Shown here piece by piece: positions 32,862-40,504 of a stretch of DNA of 64,000 nt; within the stretch, counting starts at the first letter, position 1; every line of letters begins with the position of its first letter. A model generated the notes under the pieces. The model did not search any database. It worked only from the letters and a program-made list of their open reading frames with translations, and was not told the DNA's origin. The DNA lies in NCBI RefSeq assembly GCF_003751085.1, contig NZ_RJJY01000002.1, forward strand, positions 1,922,001 to 1,986,000, in the 5' to 3' direction. The DNA is from Micromonospora sp. Llam0 (lineage in GTDB: Bacteria; Actinomycetota; Actinomycetes; Mycobacteriales; Micromonosporaceae). Made by a program: the position numbers and the translations under genes.

Positions 32862-34189
32862 CGGCGTGCCTCCTCTGCCACGGGTTCGGTCGGCGTCGCC
32901 TCGGACTCCGTCGCTGTCGCGCCGGGTTCGGTCGTCATCGCGTCGTCTGGTGGGTCTTCCGCCCCGGCGCGCAGTTGGCGCAGGTTGACGGTGGTGTAGA
33001 CGGCCAGCCCGGCCAGTGCGGCGGCGAAAATCAACGCGACGGCGGTCGGGCTGTACCAGGCGACGAGCAGGCCGGCGAGCAGCGGCGCCGGGGTCTGCAG
33101 CACCTCGCCGGCGGTGCCCATCACGGTGCCGACCCGGCCCTGCAGCTCGTCCGGCGTCAACGCGATGACCCGCGACTGGAAGATGACCCCGAGCAACGGG
33201 CTGAGCAGGAAGACCAGGCCGAAGAGCAGGCCGTACGTCCAGGTCTGCCGGGCCTGCGACATGGCCGCGACCAAGGCGACCATCGCCCAGGAGGCCACGA
33301 CGATCACGGTCATCGGCCGGACCCGGCTGAACACGGCGGGAGCCAGCAGCGCGCCGGTCAACCCGCCGACGCTGGCCACCGTCAGCACCAGGCCGATCGA
33401 CGCTGCGGCCGCGCCCTGCTGCCCGGCGGTCAGAATCGCGTAGTAGATGAGCGCGCCGAAGGTAAAATTGATCCCGGCGGCCCAGATGGTCACGAATCGT
33501 AGAAACGGCTGCCGCCACACGAAGCGCAGGCCGTCCCGCAGATCGGTGAGGAACGACGTGCGTTCGGCACGGTCCGGGGTGAGATCGGTGCGGATCGCGC
33601 TGACCAGGAAAGCGGACACCACATATGACACGGCGTCCACCAGGAATGGCACCCACCGGCCTATCTGGTAGAGCGCGCCGCCGAAAACCGGACCGACGAT
33701 CTGTACGGCGTGATTGCGCGCCTCCAGCCGGGACAGCGCCTTCTTGTCGTCGGCCGGCAGCACCCGACGAATCGAGCCCGCGCCGGCCGCCTCGTAGCCG
33801 CTCTGGGCGAGCCCTTCGACGAAGGCGGCGGCAGCGAGCACCACCAGGGTCGCCGTACCGCTGGCGACCGAAACGAAGAGCACCGCCATCGTGGCGGCGG
33901 CCAGCAGCAGTGACGCCACCATCATCCGCTTACGGGGCAACCGATCGGCCAGTACGCCGGCCGCCGGCGCGGCGACGAGTCGACCGGCCAAGGCCAGCGC
34001 GCCCACCAGACCGGCGGCGGCCGGTGACCCGGTTATCGCGAGGGTGACCAGCGGAAAGACGATTCCGGAGGTCTGCGACCCGAGCTGATCGACGGCTCCG
34101 GCTATCCAGTACAGCCGGAAATCCCTCTTACGGTTTCCATCAGTCGGCGTTGAATCAGCGGTTGAGGCAGCGGTCATCACTTCGGCCAC
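32858..34189 (-). CDS. MFS transporter, probable RiPP exporter
   Basis: A 443-residue major facilitator protein with about twelve membrane helices. GVLADRLPRKRMMVASLLLA is the MFS loop 2-3 motif, and QLGSQTSGIVFPLVTLAITGSP the first helix, as in the MFS_3/enterobactin-exporter-like branch. The last 45 residues form a Thr/Glu/Pro-rich cytoplasmic tail. It is the first gene of the minus-strand RiPP set and overlaps the peptidase start (ATGA). Role inferred from position: export of, or immunity to, the finished peptide. ATG 34177, four residues in, is an alternative start. Confidence 0.87.
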   Translation of the reverse strand: MAEVMTAASTADSTPTDGNRKRDFRLYWIAGAVDQLGSQTSGIVFPLVTLAITGSPAAAGLVGALALAGRLVAAPAAGVLADRLPRKRMMVASLLLAAATMAVLFVSVASGTATLVVLAAAAFVEGLAQSGYEAAGAGSIRRVLPADDKKALSRLEARNHAVQIVGPVFGGALYQIGRWVPFLVDAVSYVVSAFLVSAIRTDLTPDRAERTSFLTDLRDGLRFVWRQPFLRFVTIWAAGINFTFGALIYYAILTAGQQGAAAASIGLVLTVASVGGLTGALLAPAVFSRVRPMTVIVVASWAMVALVAAMSQARQTWTYGLLFGLVFLLSPLLGVIFQSRVIALTPDELQGRVGTVMGTAGEVLQTPAPLLAGLLVAWYSPTAVALIFAAALAGLAVYTTVNLRQLRAGAEDPPDDAMTTEPGATATESEATPTEPVAEEARR

Positions 34190-34582
34190 ATCGTCGACAT
34201 GAACGTCCCAAGGGGTGGTTGATTGAGACTGTCTTGGCGGGCGTAACTCAGGTGAAATAAATCAACCTACCGGCCCCTGACCGGGCCACGGACAGAAGGC
34301 TAACAGCGCCCCAACCAGAGCGCAAGCATGTCAATACTTCAAGTTAGCCCAGGAGCAACCAGCGGCTCGTTCAATCCGAACTTGAGGATAATCGTCCCGC
34401 AAATGAATCTATGCCCACAGGCCGAATTATTACCGCCCTACCCGGGCGTAACAACGACTCGTTGTCATCTTTGCTGTTAAGTAGGCGATGTCAGCCGCAA
34501 ACCCGGCATCGGCCCTGTTGTCGCGACAAGATCGACAAGGGTGGCTGGCGGCCGCCCGGGAGGGCGGTGTCAGCTCAGCGGC
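34190..34582. other. AT-rich leader of the RiPP operon, no gene seen
   Basis: These 393 bp are clearly lower in G+C than the neighbours and hold no coding frame. A TTGACA on the minus strand (34334-34329) and an odd palindrome, ACAACGACTCGTTGT (34451-34465), are candidates for promoter and operator. I see no matching -10 at 17 bp, so the start site is open. Confidence 0.45.
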
Positions 34583-35077
34583 TCAGCTCGGCTGCGTCGG
34601 GTAGGTCGACAGCGCCGCCGACCGGGTGGCCAGCATCGGCCGGAGCGCGCCGGCCAGCAACTCGACGTCGGTGGCGGTGAGCCGAAGCAGCGGGCGGCGC
34701 AGATAGATGCTCCACGCATGCGGCTTCGGGAACGCCGCCAACTGGTGCACCAACGGCTGCAACTCCGCCCCGCCCGGGTACGGCACCACACCGTCGACGT
34801 CCAAGGTGCAGCCGGAGACGAACCGCATCCCGGCAATCTCGACCGGCTCGTCGAAGGCGCGAACCGCGCTGGTGGCGGTCGCCGTACCGATCACCCGGCC
34901 CCGGTCACGGGTCGGGTTGTGCCAGGCGCCCCGGGTCGCGTACAGCAGCAGCCGGTCCCCGGCGGCCAGGGCGGCCACCTCGGCCCGCGGGGTCGCCGGG
35001 AATGCCATCCGCTGCTGCTCCAGCACCCAGCGGATCGCCGCCCGCTCACCGAGGACCACCAGGTACGCCGCGTTCAC
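34583..35077 (-). CDS. EVE/PUA-like domain protein
   Basis: A 164-residue protein starting AAYLVVLGERAAIRWVLEQQRMAF, followed by VAALAAGDRLLLYATRGAWHN and RDRGRVIGTATATSAV, then FVSGCTLDVDGVVPYPGGAELQPLV. The pattern of a short strand-helix followed by 'GDRLLLY...RGRVIG' matches EVE/PUA-type nucleic-acid or modified-base binding folds; this is my reading and not certain. GTG 35077 is chosen because conservation begins there and a -10-like TAGAGT lies 7 bp upstream (leaderless). It precedes the RiPP operon on the same strand but is 393 bp away. Confidence 0.6.
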   Translation of the reverse strand: MNAAYLVVLGERAAIRWVLEQQRMAFPATPRAEVAALAAGDRLLLYATRGAWHNPTRDRGRVIGTATATSAVRAFDEPVEIAGMRFVSGCTLDVDGVVPYPGGAELQPLVHQLAAFPKPHAWSIYLRRPLLRLTATDVELLAGALRPMLATRSAALSTYPTQPS

Positions 35078-35396
35078 GCCGCTGACTCTATCGACCCGCG
35101 TACCGGGCGTCGGCCCAGCGTCATCCCGGCACCTGATCAGATGTCGGTCTCCAACGAGCGAGCCAGCGAGCCAGATGACCTCGACTTCGGCTTGTACGTC
35201 CACCTGCCGGTGTCTTTGGCCGGCGAGGATCGCCGCTGGCCCCATCGGTGACCGCCAATGATCCACTGCGCTTCATCGACTCGACACGCCGACGACTCGT
35301 CAGAAGACGCGCATCCGATCAGGAGGCCCCCAACCTTGCAAGAGTTGCAAGGATTGAAAGCCTTGCTACGGTTCTACACCGGCCCGGAGGGGCGTC
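35078..35396. other. Divergent intergenic region
   Basis: The 319-bp gap carries the promoters of the EVE-like and EEP genes. A 36-codon open frame at 35141-35251 (+) has no Shine-Dalgarno and no recognisable sequence, so I do not call it. The main feature is the palindrome at 35334-35352. Confidence 0.45.
35334..35352. promoter_or_regulatory. Inverted repeat upstream of the EEP gene
   Basis: CCTTGCAAGAGTTGCAAGG has perfect 8-bp arms and a 3-bp centre. A further CCTTGC follows at 35361-35366. It lies 45 bp before GTG 35397, next to a weak promoter (TTGAAA, 35355-35360). Confidence 0.5.
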
Positions 35397-36200
35397 GTGC
35401 TGCGGATCGTGAGTGTGAACGTCTGGGGTGGAGCGCTCGCCGACGAGTTGCTGCCCTGGCTGGCTGGGTGCGGGGCGGACGTCCGCTGTCTGCAGGAGGT
35501 GACCCGGACGCCGGGCCTGACCGGGTGGACCCGGTTCGACGACGGCGACCGTACCCTGCCGCAGCGCGCGAACCTGTTCGACGATGTCCGCGCCGTACTG
35601 CCCCGCCACCAGGCATTCTTCCTGACCAGTGACTCCGGGCCGGTGACCGACGGGACGGGTGAGCGCCATCGACAGGACTTCGGCGTGGCGACGATGACCG
35701 CCGAGTGGCTGCCCGTCGTCGGTGTCGACTCGGCCTTCGTGCACGGCACCTTCGTCGAGCACGCCGAGTGGACGGTTGGCGACCGTCCCCGGGTGGCGCT
35801 CGCCGTCGGCGTCGTCGGCCGTACCGCCGGTCGGCGGGTATGGGTGGTGCAGGTGCACGGTCTGCGTGACCCGGCGGGCAAGGCGGACACCCCAGCCCGC
35901 CAGGCCCAGGCAGCACGGCTGGCCGAACTGGTCCAGCGGGTACGCGACCCGGATGATCTCGTGGTGGTGTGCGGCGATTTCAACCTGCTGCCCGACAGCG
36001 CAACGTTCGACGTACTGGGTGGCATCGGGCTGACTGACCTGGTCGGCACGGTCGACACCCGTACGTCGCATTATCCGAAGCCGGTCCGGCACGCGAGCTA
36101 TCTGCTCGTCTCCGACGTCGCCGCCGTCGAACGGTTCGAAATCGTGCGTCAGCCGGAAGTCTCCGACCACTGCGCCCTGCTCCTCGACCTGCGGGCCTGA
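35397..36200 (+). CDS. Endonuclease/exonuclease/phosphatase family protein
   Basis: A 267-residue EEP-fold protein. LRIVSVNVWGG gives the first metal-site Asn, ADVRCLQEVTR the catalytic Glu, VVQVHGLRDPAG the next His region, VVVCGDFNLLPDS the Asp-x-Asn motif, and EVSDHCALLLDL the terminal Asp-His pair. All active-site positions are present. The substrate, DNA, phosphoinositide-like or sphingolipid, cannot be told. GTG 35397 follows GGAGGGG by 5 bp. There is no signal peptide, so it is cytoplasmic. A palindromic operator lies just upstream. Confidence 0.85.
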   Translation: MLRIVSVNVWGGALADELLPWLAGCGADVRCLQEVTRTPGLTGWTRFDDGDRTLPQRANLFDDVRAVLPRHQAFFLTSDSGPVTDGTGERHRQDFGVATMTAEWLPVVGVDSAFVHGTFVEHAEWTVGDRPRVALAVGVVGRTAGRRVWVVQVHGLRDPAGKADTPARQAQAARLAELVQRVRDPDDLVVVCGDFNLLPDSATFDVLGGIGLTDLVGTVDTRTSHYPKPVRHASYLLVSDVAAVERFEIVRQPEVSDHCALLLDLRA

Positions 36201-36264
36201 CCTCGTCGGACGCAGGCCGTTCCCGCCCCGGTATGACCGCCCTGACGGCGGGTACTCCTCAGTC

Positions 36265-36996
36265 ATGGTAGGCACCTCGAATACCCTGTCGCGGTCCCGC
36301 GCCGTGGTGGCGAGGTCGGGTCGCAGCAAAGCAGTCGTGCGGCCGGCTGGGTATGCCGATCTGGCGGCGACGGCCCGTACGCATGTGGAGTTCCTGCCGG
36401 TCGGGCTGTTTCCGTCGCTCGGGGCAGGCTTCGTTCGTCGCTGGCACCGCACCTACCTCGACCCCCGGCACGGCGTCGGCTACGTGGTCACCGACCGGAC
36501 GACATCCGACGACGACGTTGTCGGATTCCTGCTGGGCACCACCGACCAGGCCGCCCACATGGCGACGCTGTTCGCCGATCGGCGGGCGCTGGCCTCACTG
36601 TCAGCCTCCGGTGCTGGTACGTTGATCCGCCGCCCACGACTGGCTCGTCAGCTGGCTTCCCGCGCTCTGCCGTGGGCACGGCAGATCGCGCAGCGCCGGT
36701 CCGGCCAGCCAGCCCCAGCGGATGGGCCGGGCGAGAATCCGCAGGTCGCGGTGATGGTCGCAGTGGCGGTGCAACCGCAGTGGCGGGGCAGCGGAATCGG
36801 GGCGGAACTCGTCCGCCGGTTCGTCGAGGATGCCCGGCGCGCCGGAGCAGCGGAGGCCGAGCTGGTCACCCCGGTCGGGTCGGCCGGGGCGACGGGCTTC
36901 TATGAAAGGCTCGGCTGGGAGCTCGGACCGTGCTGGCATACCCGCGACGGTGACCAGCTTCAGGCGTACCGTCAGCGCCTCGGTGCCGGCAACTGA
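36265..36996 (+). CDS. GNAT-family N-acetyltransferase
   Basis: A 243-residue acetyltransferase. The acetyl-CoA binding region is VAVMVAVAVQPQWRGSGIGAELVRRF (about 160-190; the loop reads QWRGSGIG), followed by AELVTPVGSAGATGFYERLGWEL. The N-terminal 35 residues are basic and probably not part of the fold. A 45-residue insert rich in Ala, Arg and Ser (about 105-150) separates the two halves. The gene follows the EEP gene by 64 bp on the same strand. Substrate unknown. Confidence 0.85.
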   Translation: MVGTSNTLSRSRAVVARSGRSKAVVRPAGYADLAATARTHVEFLPVGLFPSLGAGFVRRWHRTYLDPRHGVGYVVTDRTTSDDDVVGFLLGTTDQAAHMATLFADRRALASLSASGAGTLIRRPRLARQLASRALPWARQIAQRRSGQPAPADGPGENPQVAVMVAVAVQPQWRGSGIGAELVRRFVEDARRAGAAEAELVTPVGSAGATGFYERLGWELGPCWHTRDGDQLQAYRQRLGAGN

Positions 36997-37057
36997 TCAG
37001 CCGCCGGCCGGTTGCCAGGCGGTCAGCAGGTCAGCGGGCTGGTAGAGCACGTCGAGC

Positions 37058-37093
37058 CTACGGCAGGACGCGCCGGTATTGCACCTGCCGTAG
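37058..37093. promoter_or_regulatory. Inverted repeat upstream of the large MerR gene
   Basis: CTACGGCAGG (37058-37067) and CCTGCCGTAG (37084-37093) are perfect 10-bp arms around 16 bp. A third CTACGGCA occurs at 37117-37124. All lie within 85 bp before ATG 37143 and may be the operator of the MerR protein itself. Confidence 0.55.
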
Positions 37094-37142
37094 CGGCATG
37101 TGCTGTGGTGGAGGCACTACGGCACGAAAGGCTCTGTCTGCG

Positions 37143-37982
37143 ATGTTTCCCTCCCTCACGCCTCCCCGCCAGGTCAAGATCGGTGACGCGGCCGCGTTCG
37201 CCGGGACCACCCCGCGCGCCATCCGCCACTACCACGAGATCGGCCTGTTGCCCGAGCCCGAGCGAGGCGTGGACGGCCGCCGCTACGGCTACGAGGACAT
37301 GATCCGCATCCTGTGGATCCGCAAGATGGCAGGGGCCGGCGTCAGCCTGGACGACATACGGGCCGCCTTCGACGAGTCCTGGCGCATCGAGGAGATCCTG
37401 AGCAGGCTGGAGGAGACCTTGGCGGCACAGGAGGCCGAGATCAAACGTCAGCGTGCGGCGGTCCAGCGCATGCAGGCAGTGGGCAGCCCGCTGGGGCTGC
37501 TCTCCGAACTGGTCACGGACCGGCTCAGCCATCTGCCGCCGGGCGTGCTGCGAGCGTCGGACCTGGAAGCCCTGCTGGTCACGGAGCGGATATTCGGGCC
37601 GCTGGGCGCCGCCATCCAGGCCAGTGTGTTCATCGTGCTGGCCACGCACCCTGAGCTGCGGGCCGAGCAGGACCGTCTCGACGCGGCTGAGGCCGCCCTC
37701 GACGACGGCGTCGAGCCCGATGACCCGCGTGTCGAAGAGCTCGCCGTACAGCGATGCGCCCAACAGTTGGCCCTGGACCGGGCCATCGAGGCAGCAGGGC
37801 TGGACAAGGCCGAGGAGGAGCTCTTTGAGACCGACGACGCCGACCTGAAAGGGGAGGAGAACAGGCAGATGAGCGCTTTCGAAGCGGCCACCAAAATGCC
37901 CTACGGATTCTCTCCGGCTCGGACGCGCTGCATGGAACTCGCGGGACAACTCCTCGCCCAGGCCTACTCCGCACACAGCTGA
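37143..37982 (+). CDS. Large MerR-family regulator
   Basis: A 279-residue MerR protein. The winged helix is VKIGDAAAFAGTTPRAIRHYHEIGLLPEPERGVDGRRYGYEDMIRIL and the dimer helix AQEAEIKRQRAAVQRM. The remaining 170 residues are a helical effector domain of unknown ligand, longer than in classical metal sensors, with no Cys cluster that would suggest metal sensing. ATG 37143 is chosen just ahead of the conserved start. A set of CTACGGCA repeats lies upstream, pointing to autoregulation. Confidence 0.87.
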   Translation: MFPSLTPPRQVKIGDAAAFAGTTPRAIRHYHEIGLLPEPERGVDGRRYGYEDMIRILWIRKMAGAGVSLDDIRAAFDESWRIEEILSRLEETLAAQEAEIKRQRAAVQRMQAVGSPLGLLSELVTDRLSHLPPGVLRASDLEALLVTERIFGPLGAAIQASVFIVLATHPELRAEQDRLDAAEAALDDGVEPDDPRVEELAVQRCAQQLALDRAIEAAGLDKAEEELFETDDADLKGEENRQMSAFEAATKMPYGFSPARTRCMELAGQLLAQAYSAHS

Positions 37983-38033
37983 CCACCTGCGCCGGGCACC
38001 GGTTCGTGGCCCGGCAGCCGGTCACGTCCCTCG

Positions 38034-38813
38034 TCACCGGCTGCGCTCGGCCGCCTTGGCGAAGTACGCGCCGGTGATGCGGGAGGTTGTCCGGGTGGGC
38101 AGGACGCGCTGGAAGAGGAAGGTCTGGGTGGTGTAGAGCCAGCCGTCGACCACGGCCGCCGACCGGCCGGCCAACGCGGCCATGACGGTGTCGGCCACCT
38201 GTTCGGGCTGTCGCTTTCCCCGGAAGTGGCCGGGGTTCATCGGTGTCTCGGTCGCCCCCGGACTCACTGCCACCACCCGCACCCCACTTCCCCGCGTCTC
38301 GGCCCACAGCGCCTGGGTGAAGGAGAGCACGAAGGCCTTCGAGGCCGCGTACCCCGCGTTGTTGGGCGCGGGGGAGTACGCGGCGGTGCTGGCGATGTTC
38401 ACGATCGCGCCACTTTTGCGGGCGAGCATGCCGGGCAGGAACAACGCGGTGATCTCCGCGACCGCTCCCGCGTTCAGGTCGACCAGCGTGCGGATCCTGC
38501 CGGGATCGGTGCCCGCGACCGGCCCCGGCAGGGCGATACCGGCGTTGTTGACCAGCACGTCGATCGTGACTCCGGCTTCTCCGAGCCGTCCGGCGAGGTC
38601 GCCAGGCGCGCCCGGCAGCGACAGGTCCATCGATACGGTACGCACGTCGACACCGTACGAGGCCCGTATCTGCCCTGCCGTGTCGTCCAGCCGCTCCTGG
38701 TCACGCGCGACCAGGACCAGGTTGATGCCTTCCCTGGCCAGCCGTGCGGCGATGGCCGCCCCGATCCCGGCACCGGCCCCGGTGACCAGCGCGGTGGTCT
38801 TGTGTTCGCTCAT
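38034..38813 (-). CDS. SDR-family oxidoreductase, controlled by divergent MerR
   Basis: A 259-residue classical SDR: TALVTGAGAGIGAAIAARLAREG for cofactor binding, DVLVNNAGIALPG, IVNIASTAAYSPAPNNAGYAASKAFVLSF with the Ser and Tyr-x3-Lys of the active site, and VVAVSPGATETPMNPG. The C-terminal region (WLYTTQTFLFQRVLPTRTTSRI) resembles DltE/YqjQ-type SDRs. ATG 38813 lies 58 bp from the start of the divergent MerR gene, and the shared gap holds a MerR-type promoter, so this gene is the likely regulated target. Substrate unknown. Confidence 0.88.
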   Translation of the reverse strand: MSEHKTTALVTGAGAGIGAAIAARLAREGINLVLVARDQERLDDTAGQIRASYGVDVRTVSMDLSLPGAPGDLAGRLGEAGVTIDVLVNNAGIALPGPVAGTDPGRIRTLVDLNAGAVAEITALFLPGMLARKSGAIVNIASTAAYSPAPNNAGYAASKAFVLSFTQALWAETRGSGVRVVAVSPGATETPMNPGHFRGKRQPEQVADTVMAALAGRSAAVVDGWLYTTQTFLFQRVLPTRTTSRITGAYFAKAAERSR

Positions 38814-38830
38814 GCAGACGACGGTAAACT

Positions 38831-38860
38831 TTGACGCTGACGTGAATGTCAAGCTCGGAT
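38831..38860 (+). promoter_or_regulatory. MerR-type promoter with stretched spacer
   Basis: TTGACG (38831-38836), an 18-bp spacer and TCGGAT (38855-38860) read towards the MerR gene. TTGAC and GTCAA (38848-38852) form an inverted repeat inside it; on the other strand TTGACA (38852-38847) can drive the SDR gene. Overlapping divergent promoters with a repeat between the boxes are typical for MerR control. Confidence 0.6.
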
Positions 38861-38871
38861 GGGGGTCCCGC

Positions 38872-39264
38872 ATGCGTATCGGCGAACTCGCCAAGGTCAC
38901 CGGCGTGAGCACCCGGGCACTGCGCTACTACGAGGAGCGGGGTCTGCTGCCCGCCGCGCGGCTCGGCAACGGATATCGGGAGTACGACGAGCAGGCGGTG
39001 CCCCGGGTCGCCTTCATCCAGGACCTCTACCGCGCCGGGCTACCGTCGGAGGTGATCCGGGAGATCATCCCCTGCACGGGCGGCGAGCAGCCGACGGGCG
39101 ACTGCTCCGGGCTGGTCGACCGGGTCCGACAGGTCCGTGACCGGCTGGCCCACCAGGAACAGCTGATCGCGCAGCGACGCCAGATGTTGGAAAGCTACCT
39201 CTCCGGCGCCGCAGCTCCGGCCGCCATGACTCGACGGGCGCCGCAGGTCCCGATCGCGTCGTGA
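38872..39264 (+). CDS. MerR-family regulator
   Basis: A 130-residue MerR protein: MRIGELAKVTGVSTRALRYYEERGLLPAARLGNGYREYDEQAV is the winged helix, then FIQDLYRAGLPSEVIREIIPC and the dimer helix RDRLAHQEQLIAQRRQML. Two Cys (IIPCTGG and GDCSG) lie in the loop between the domains, a possible redox or metal site. It is divergent from the SDR gene and probably activates it. The last 70 bp overlap the convergent gene at 39195. Confidence 0.9.
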   Translation: MRIGELAKVTGVSTRALRYYEERGLLPAARLGNGYREYDEQAVPRVAFIQDLYRAGLPSEVIREIIPCTGGEQPTGDCSGLVDRVRQVRDRLAHQEQLIAQRRQMLESYLSGAAAPAAMTRRAPQVPIAS

Positions 39265-39533
39265 TCGTTGGCGGCGATCCATTCGTCGATCTCGGCCCGG
39301 TGGTCGGCGTAGTAGCGCAGCGCGACGTCGACGCTGTGCCGGGTCAGCCCGGTGCTGGCCATCATCTCGGTAACCAGCTCGTCGCCGTCCAGCTCCGGGG
39401 ATGCGGCCTTGATGGCGTGTCGCGCGGCGATGACCTCCCACACGTCGGGGCCGCCGGCCAGCGCCGCCCGCTGCCCGGCCGGCCCGTCGCGCAGCAGGAT
39501 GCCGGGGTACGTCGCGCCGTCGTACAAGCTCAT
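39195..39533 (-). CDS. Conserved hypothetical protein, last gene of a DivIVA-type operon
   Basis: A 112-residue protein beginning MSLYDGATYPGILLRDGPAG and continuing PDVWEVIAARHAI, ELVTEMMASTGLTRHSVDVALRYYADHRAEIDEWIA. The second half looks like a helix-turn-helix domain of the type that reads 'protein family of DUF433/UPF0175 size', but I cannot name it. ATG 39533 lies 5 bp beyond the stop of the Cys-protein gene upstream, so the three minus-strand genes form one operon. Its end overlaps the convergent MerR gene by 70 bp. Confidence 0.65.
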   Translation of the reverse strand: MSLYDGATYPGILLRDGPAGQRAALAGGPDVWEVIAARHAIKAASPELDGDELVTEMMASTGLTRHSVDVALRYYADHRAEIDEWIAANDHDAIGTCGARRVMAAGAAAPER

Positions 39534-39538
39534 GGGAG

Positions 39539-39778
39539 CTACTCCTCCCCGTCGAGAAGAGGAAGTGCGGGTCCGTCGTCGGTGACTCCGTCGGGCTGCC
39601 GGCCGGCGGCGGCGAGCCGCTCGTACGCCCAGCGCCAGTCGTCGCAGCGGCTCCGCAGGCAGGACACGCAGACCTTGAGCGTTGGCGAGTCGGTGTGGGC
39701 GACCAGCATGTCCCGGTAGACGGCGACGAGGTCCTCGCGGACCGGCACCGCCTCCCCGACGGACGGCCCGCTGCTCAC
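39539..39778 (-). CDS. Small Cys-motif protein, unknown function
   Basis: A 79-residue protein whose centre is LKVCVSCLRSRCDDWRWAYERLAAAG, with a C-x2-C-x3-C cluster that could bind zinc or form a redox site. GTG 39778 overlaps the stop of the DivIVA-type gene by 4 bp. The first 25 residues (SVGEAVPVREDLVAVYRDML) look helical. No known family recognised. It is the middle gene of a three-gene minus-strand operon. Confidence 0.6.
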   Translation of the reverse strand: MSSGPSVGEAVPVREDLVAVYRDMLVAHTDSPTLKVCVSCLRSRCDDWRWAYERLAAAGRQPDGVTDDGPALPLLDGEE

Positions 39779-40137
39779 CGCGCACCCGCGTAGTAGTGGT
39801 GCTGGCCGTTGACCTGACGCTGCGGGTCGAACCGGGCCTCGAACTGCTCGGTCTGCCATTCGCGCAGCGCGTTACGCACCCGGTCCGCCTCGCCCCAGGC
39901 CATCCGCAGCTCACGGCGCAGCTCGTCGACCTCGTCGGCGACCCGTTCCAGGTAGCCGTACACCTCGTCGGGGTCGAGCCCGCCGCGCCAGCGGCGCGGC
40001 AGGAACCGCATGGCGCGCACCGCCGGCCCGGTCAGCCGCGATCGCCGTACGCCGTTGCGCCCGCTGTTGCTCCGGTAGTCGCCGCCGGTCACGGCCGCCA
40101 ACCGGTGCCGTACGGTCGCCGCGTTGCGCCTGAACAC
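39775..40137 (-). CDS. DivIVA-domain-like small protein
   Basis: A 120-residue protein. MRFLPRRWRGGLDPDEVYGYLERVADEVDELRREL matches the start of DivIVA-domain proteins (the 'GLDPDEV...FL..V' pattern) followed by a coiled coil through ADRVRNALREWQTEQF. DivIVA proteins mark curved membrane at poles and septa; this one is short and has an Arg-rich N-terminus. GTG 40137 follows AAGGAGG by 6 bp. It is the first gene of a three-gene operon divergent from the XRE-TPR regulator. Confidence 0.7.
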   Translation of the reverse strand: MFRRNAATVRHRLAAVTGGDYRSNSGRNGVRRSRLTGPAVRAMRFLPRRWRGGLDPDEVYGYLERVADEVDELRRELRMAWGEADRVRNALREWQTEQFEARFDPQRQVNGQHHYYAGAR

Positions 40138-40504
40138 GTTGTGCCTCCTTGGGGGGAGAGAATCGTGGAGAGGCGCCGGGGCGGGCGGGATCACGCCAAC
40201 CGAGTTTGCAGACCTGGGAGCCGCGTTGCCGGGCACCCGCCCCGGGCCGTGCCATCACAATGCCCTTCGTACACGGCCGGAGAACAGCGCATGTTTGGTA
40301 CACGCTGCGCCGGACCGTGATGCACGTTTGTAGCGGCACCAGCGCCGAACTGCACTACCTTGTTTTCCTCGGTATCGAGCCGTGGAACTTCCACGAAATC
40401 CACAACGCCAGAAGGTTATCCACAGCCCGTTGCATTGATCTTGTTCTTCTGTGTGTACTACGTGCACCGTGGACATAGATCCGACGCGACGGGAGGGCGT
40501 CCAG
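40138..40504. other. Divergent AT-rich promoter region
   Basis: The 367-bp gap has lower G+C than its surroundings and no coding frame. It contains the palindrome at 40381-40395 and a perfect DnaA-box word TTATCCACA (40416-40424), single and probably accidental. Confidence 0.45.
40381..40395. promoter_or_regulatory. Palindrome upstream of the XRE-TPR gene
   Basis: CGTGGAACTTCCACG has perfect 7-bp arms around one base. It lies about 110 bp before GTG 40505. XRE regulators bind palindromes of this size, so it may be the operator of the adjacent gene. Confidence 0.45.

Noticed and set aside
32862..33656. Upstream extension of the S9 peptidase frame
   Set aside because: It runs through the MFS gene in another frame with Arg-rich nonsense sequence. 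The ATGA overlap at 32858-32861 gives a better start.
35141..35251. 36-codon open frame beside the EVE-like gene, considered as another small peptide gene
   Set aside because: No Shine-Dalgarno, no modifying enzyme next to it and no recognisable pattern.
40416..40424. Perfect DnaA-box word TTATCCACA
   Set aside because: Only one copy was seen, with no box cluster, no dnaA/dnaN genes and no AT-rich unwinding region, so an origin is not supported.
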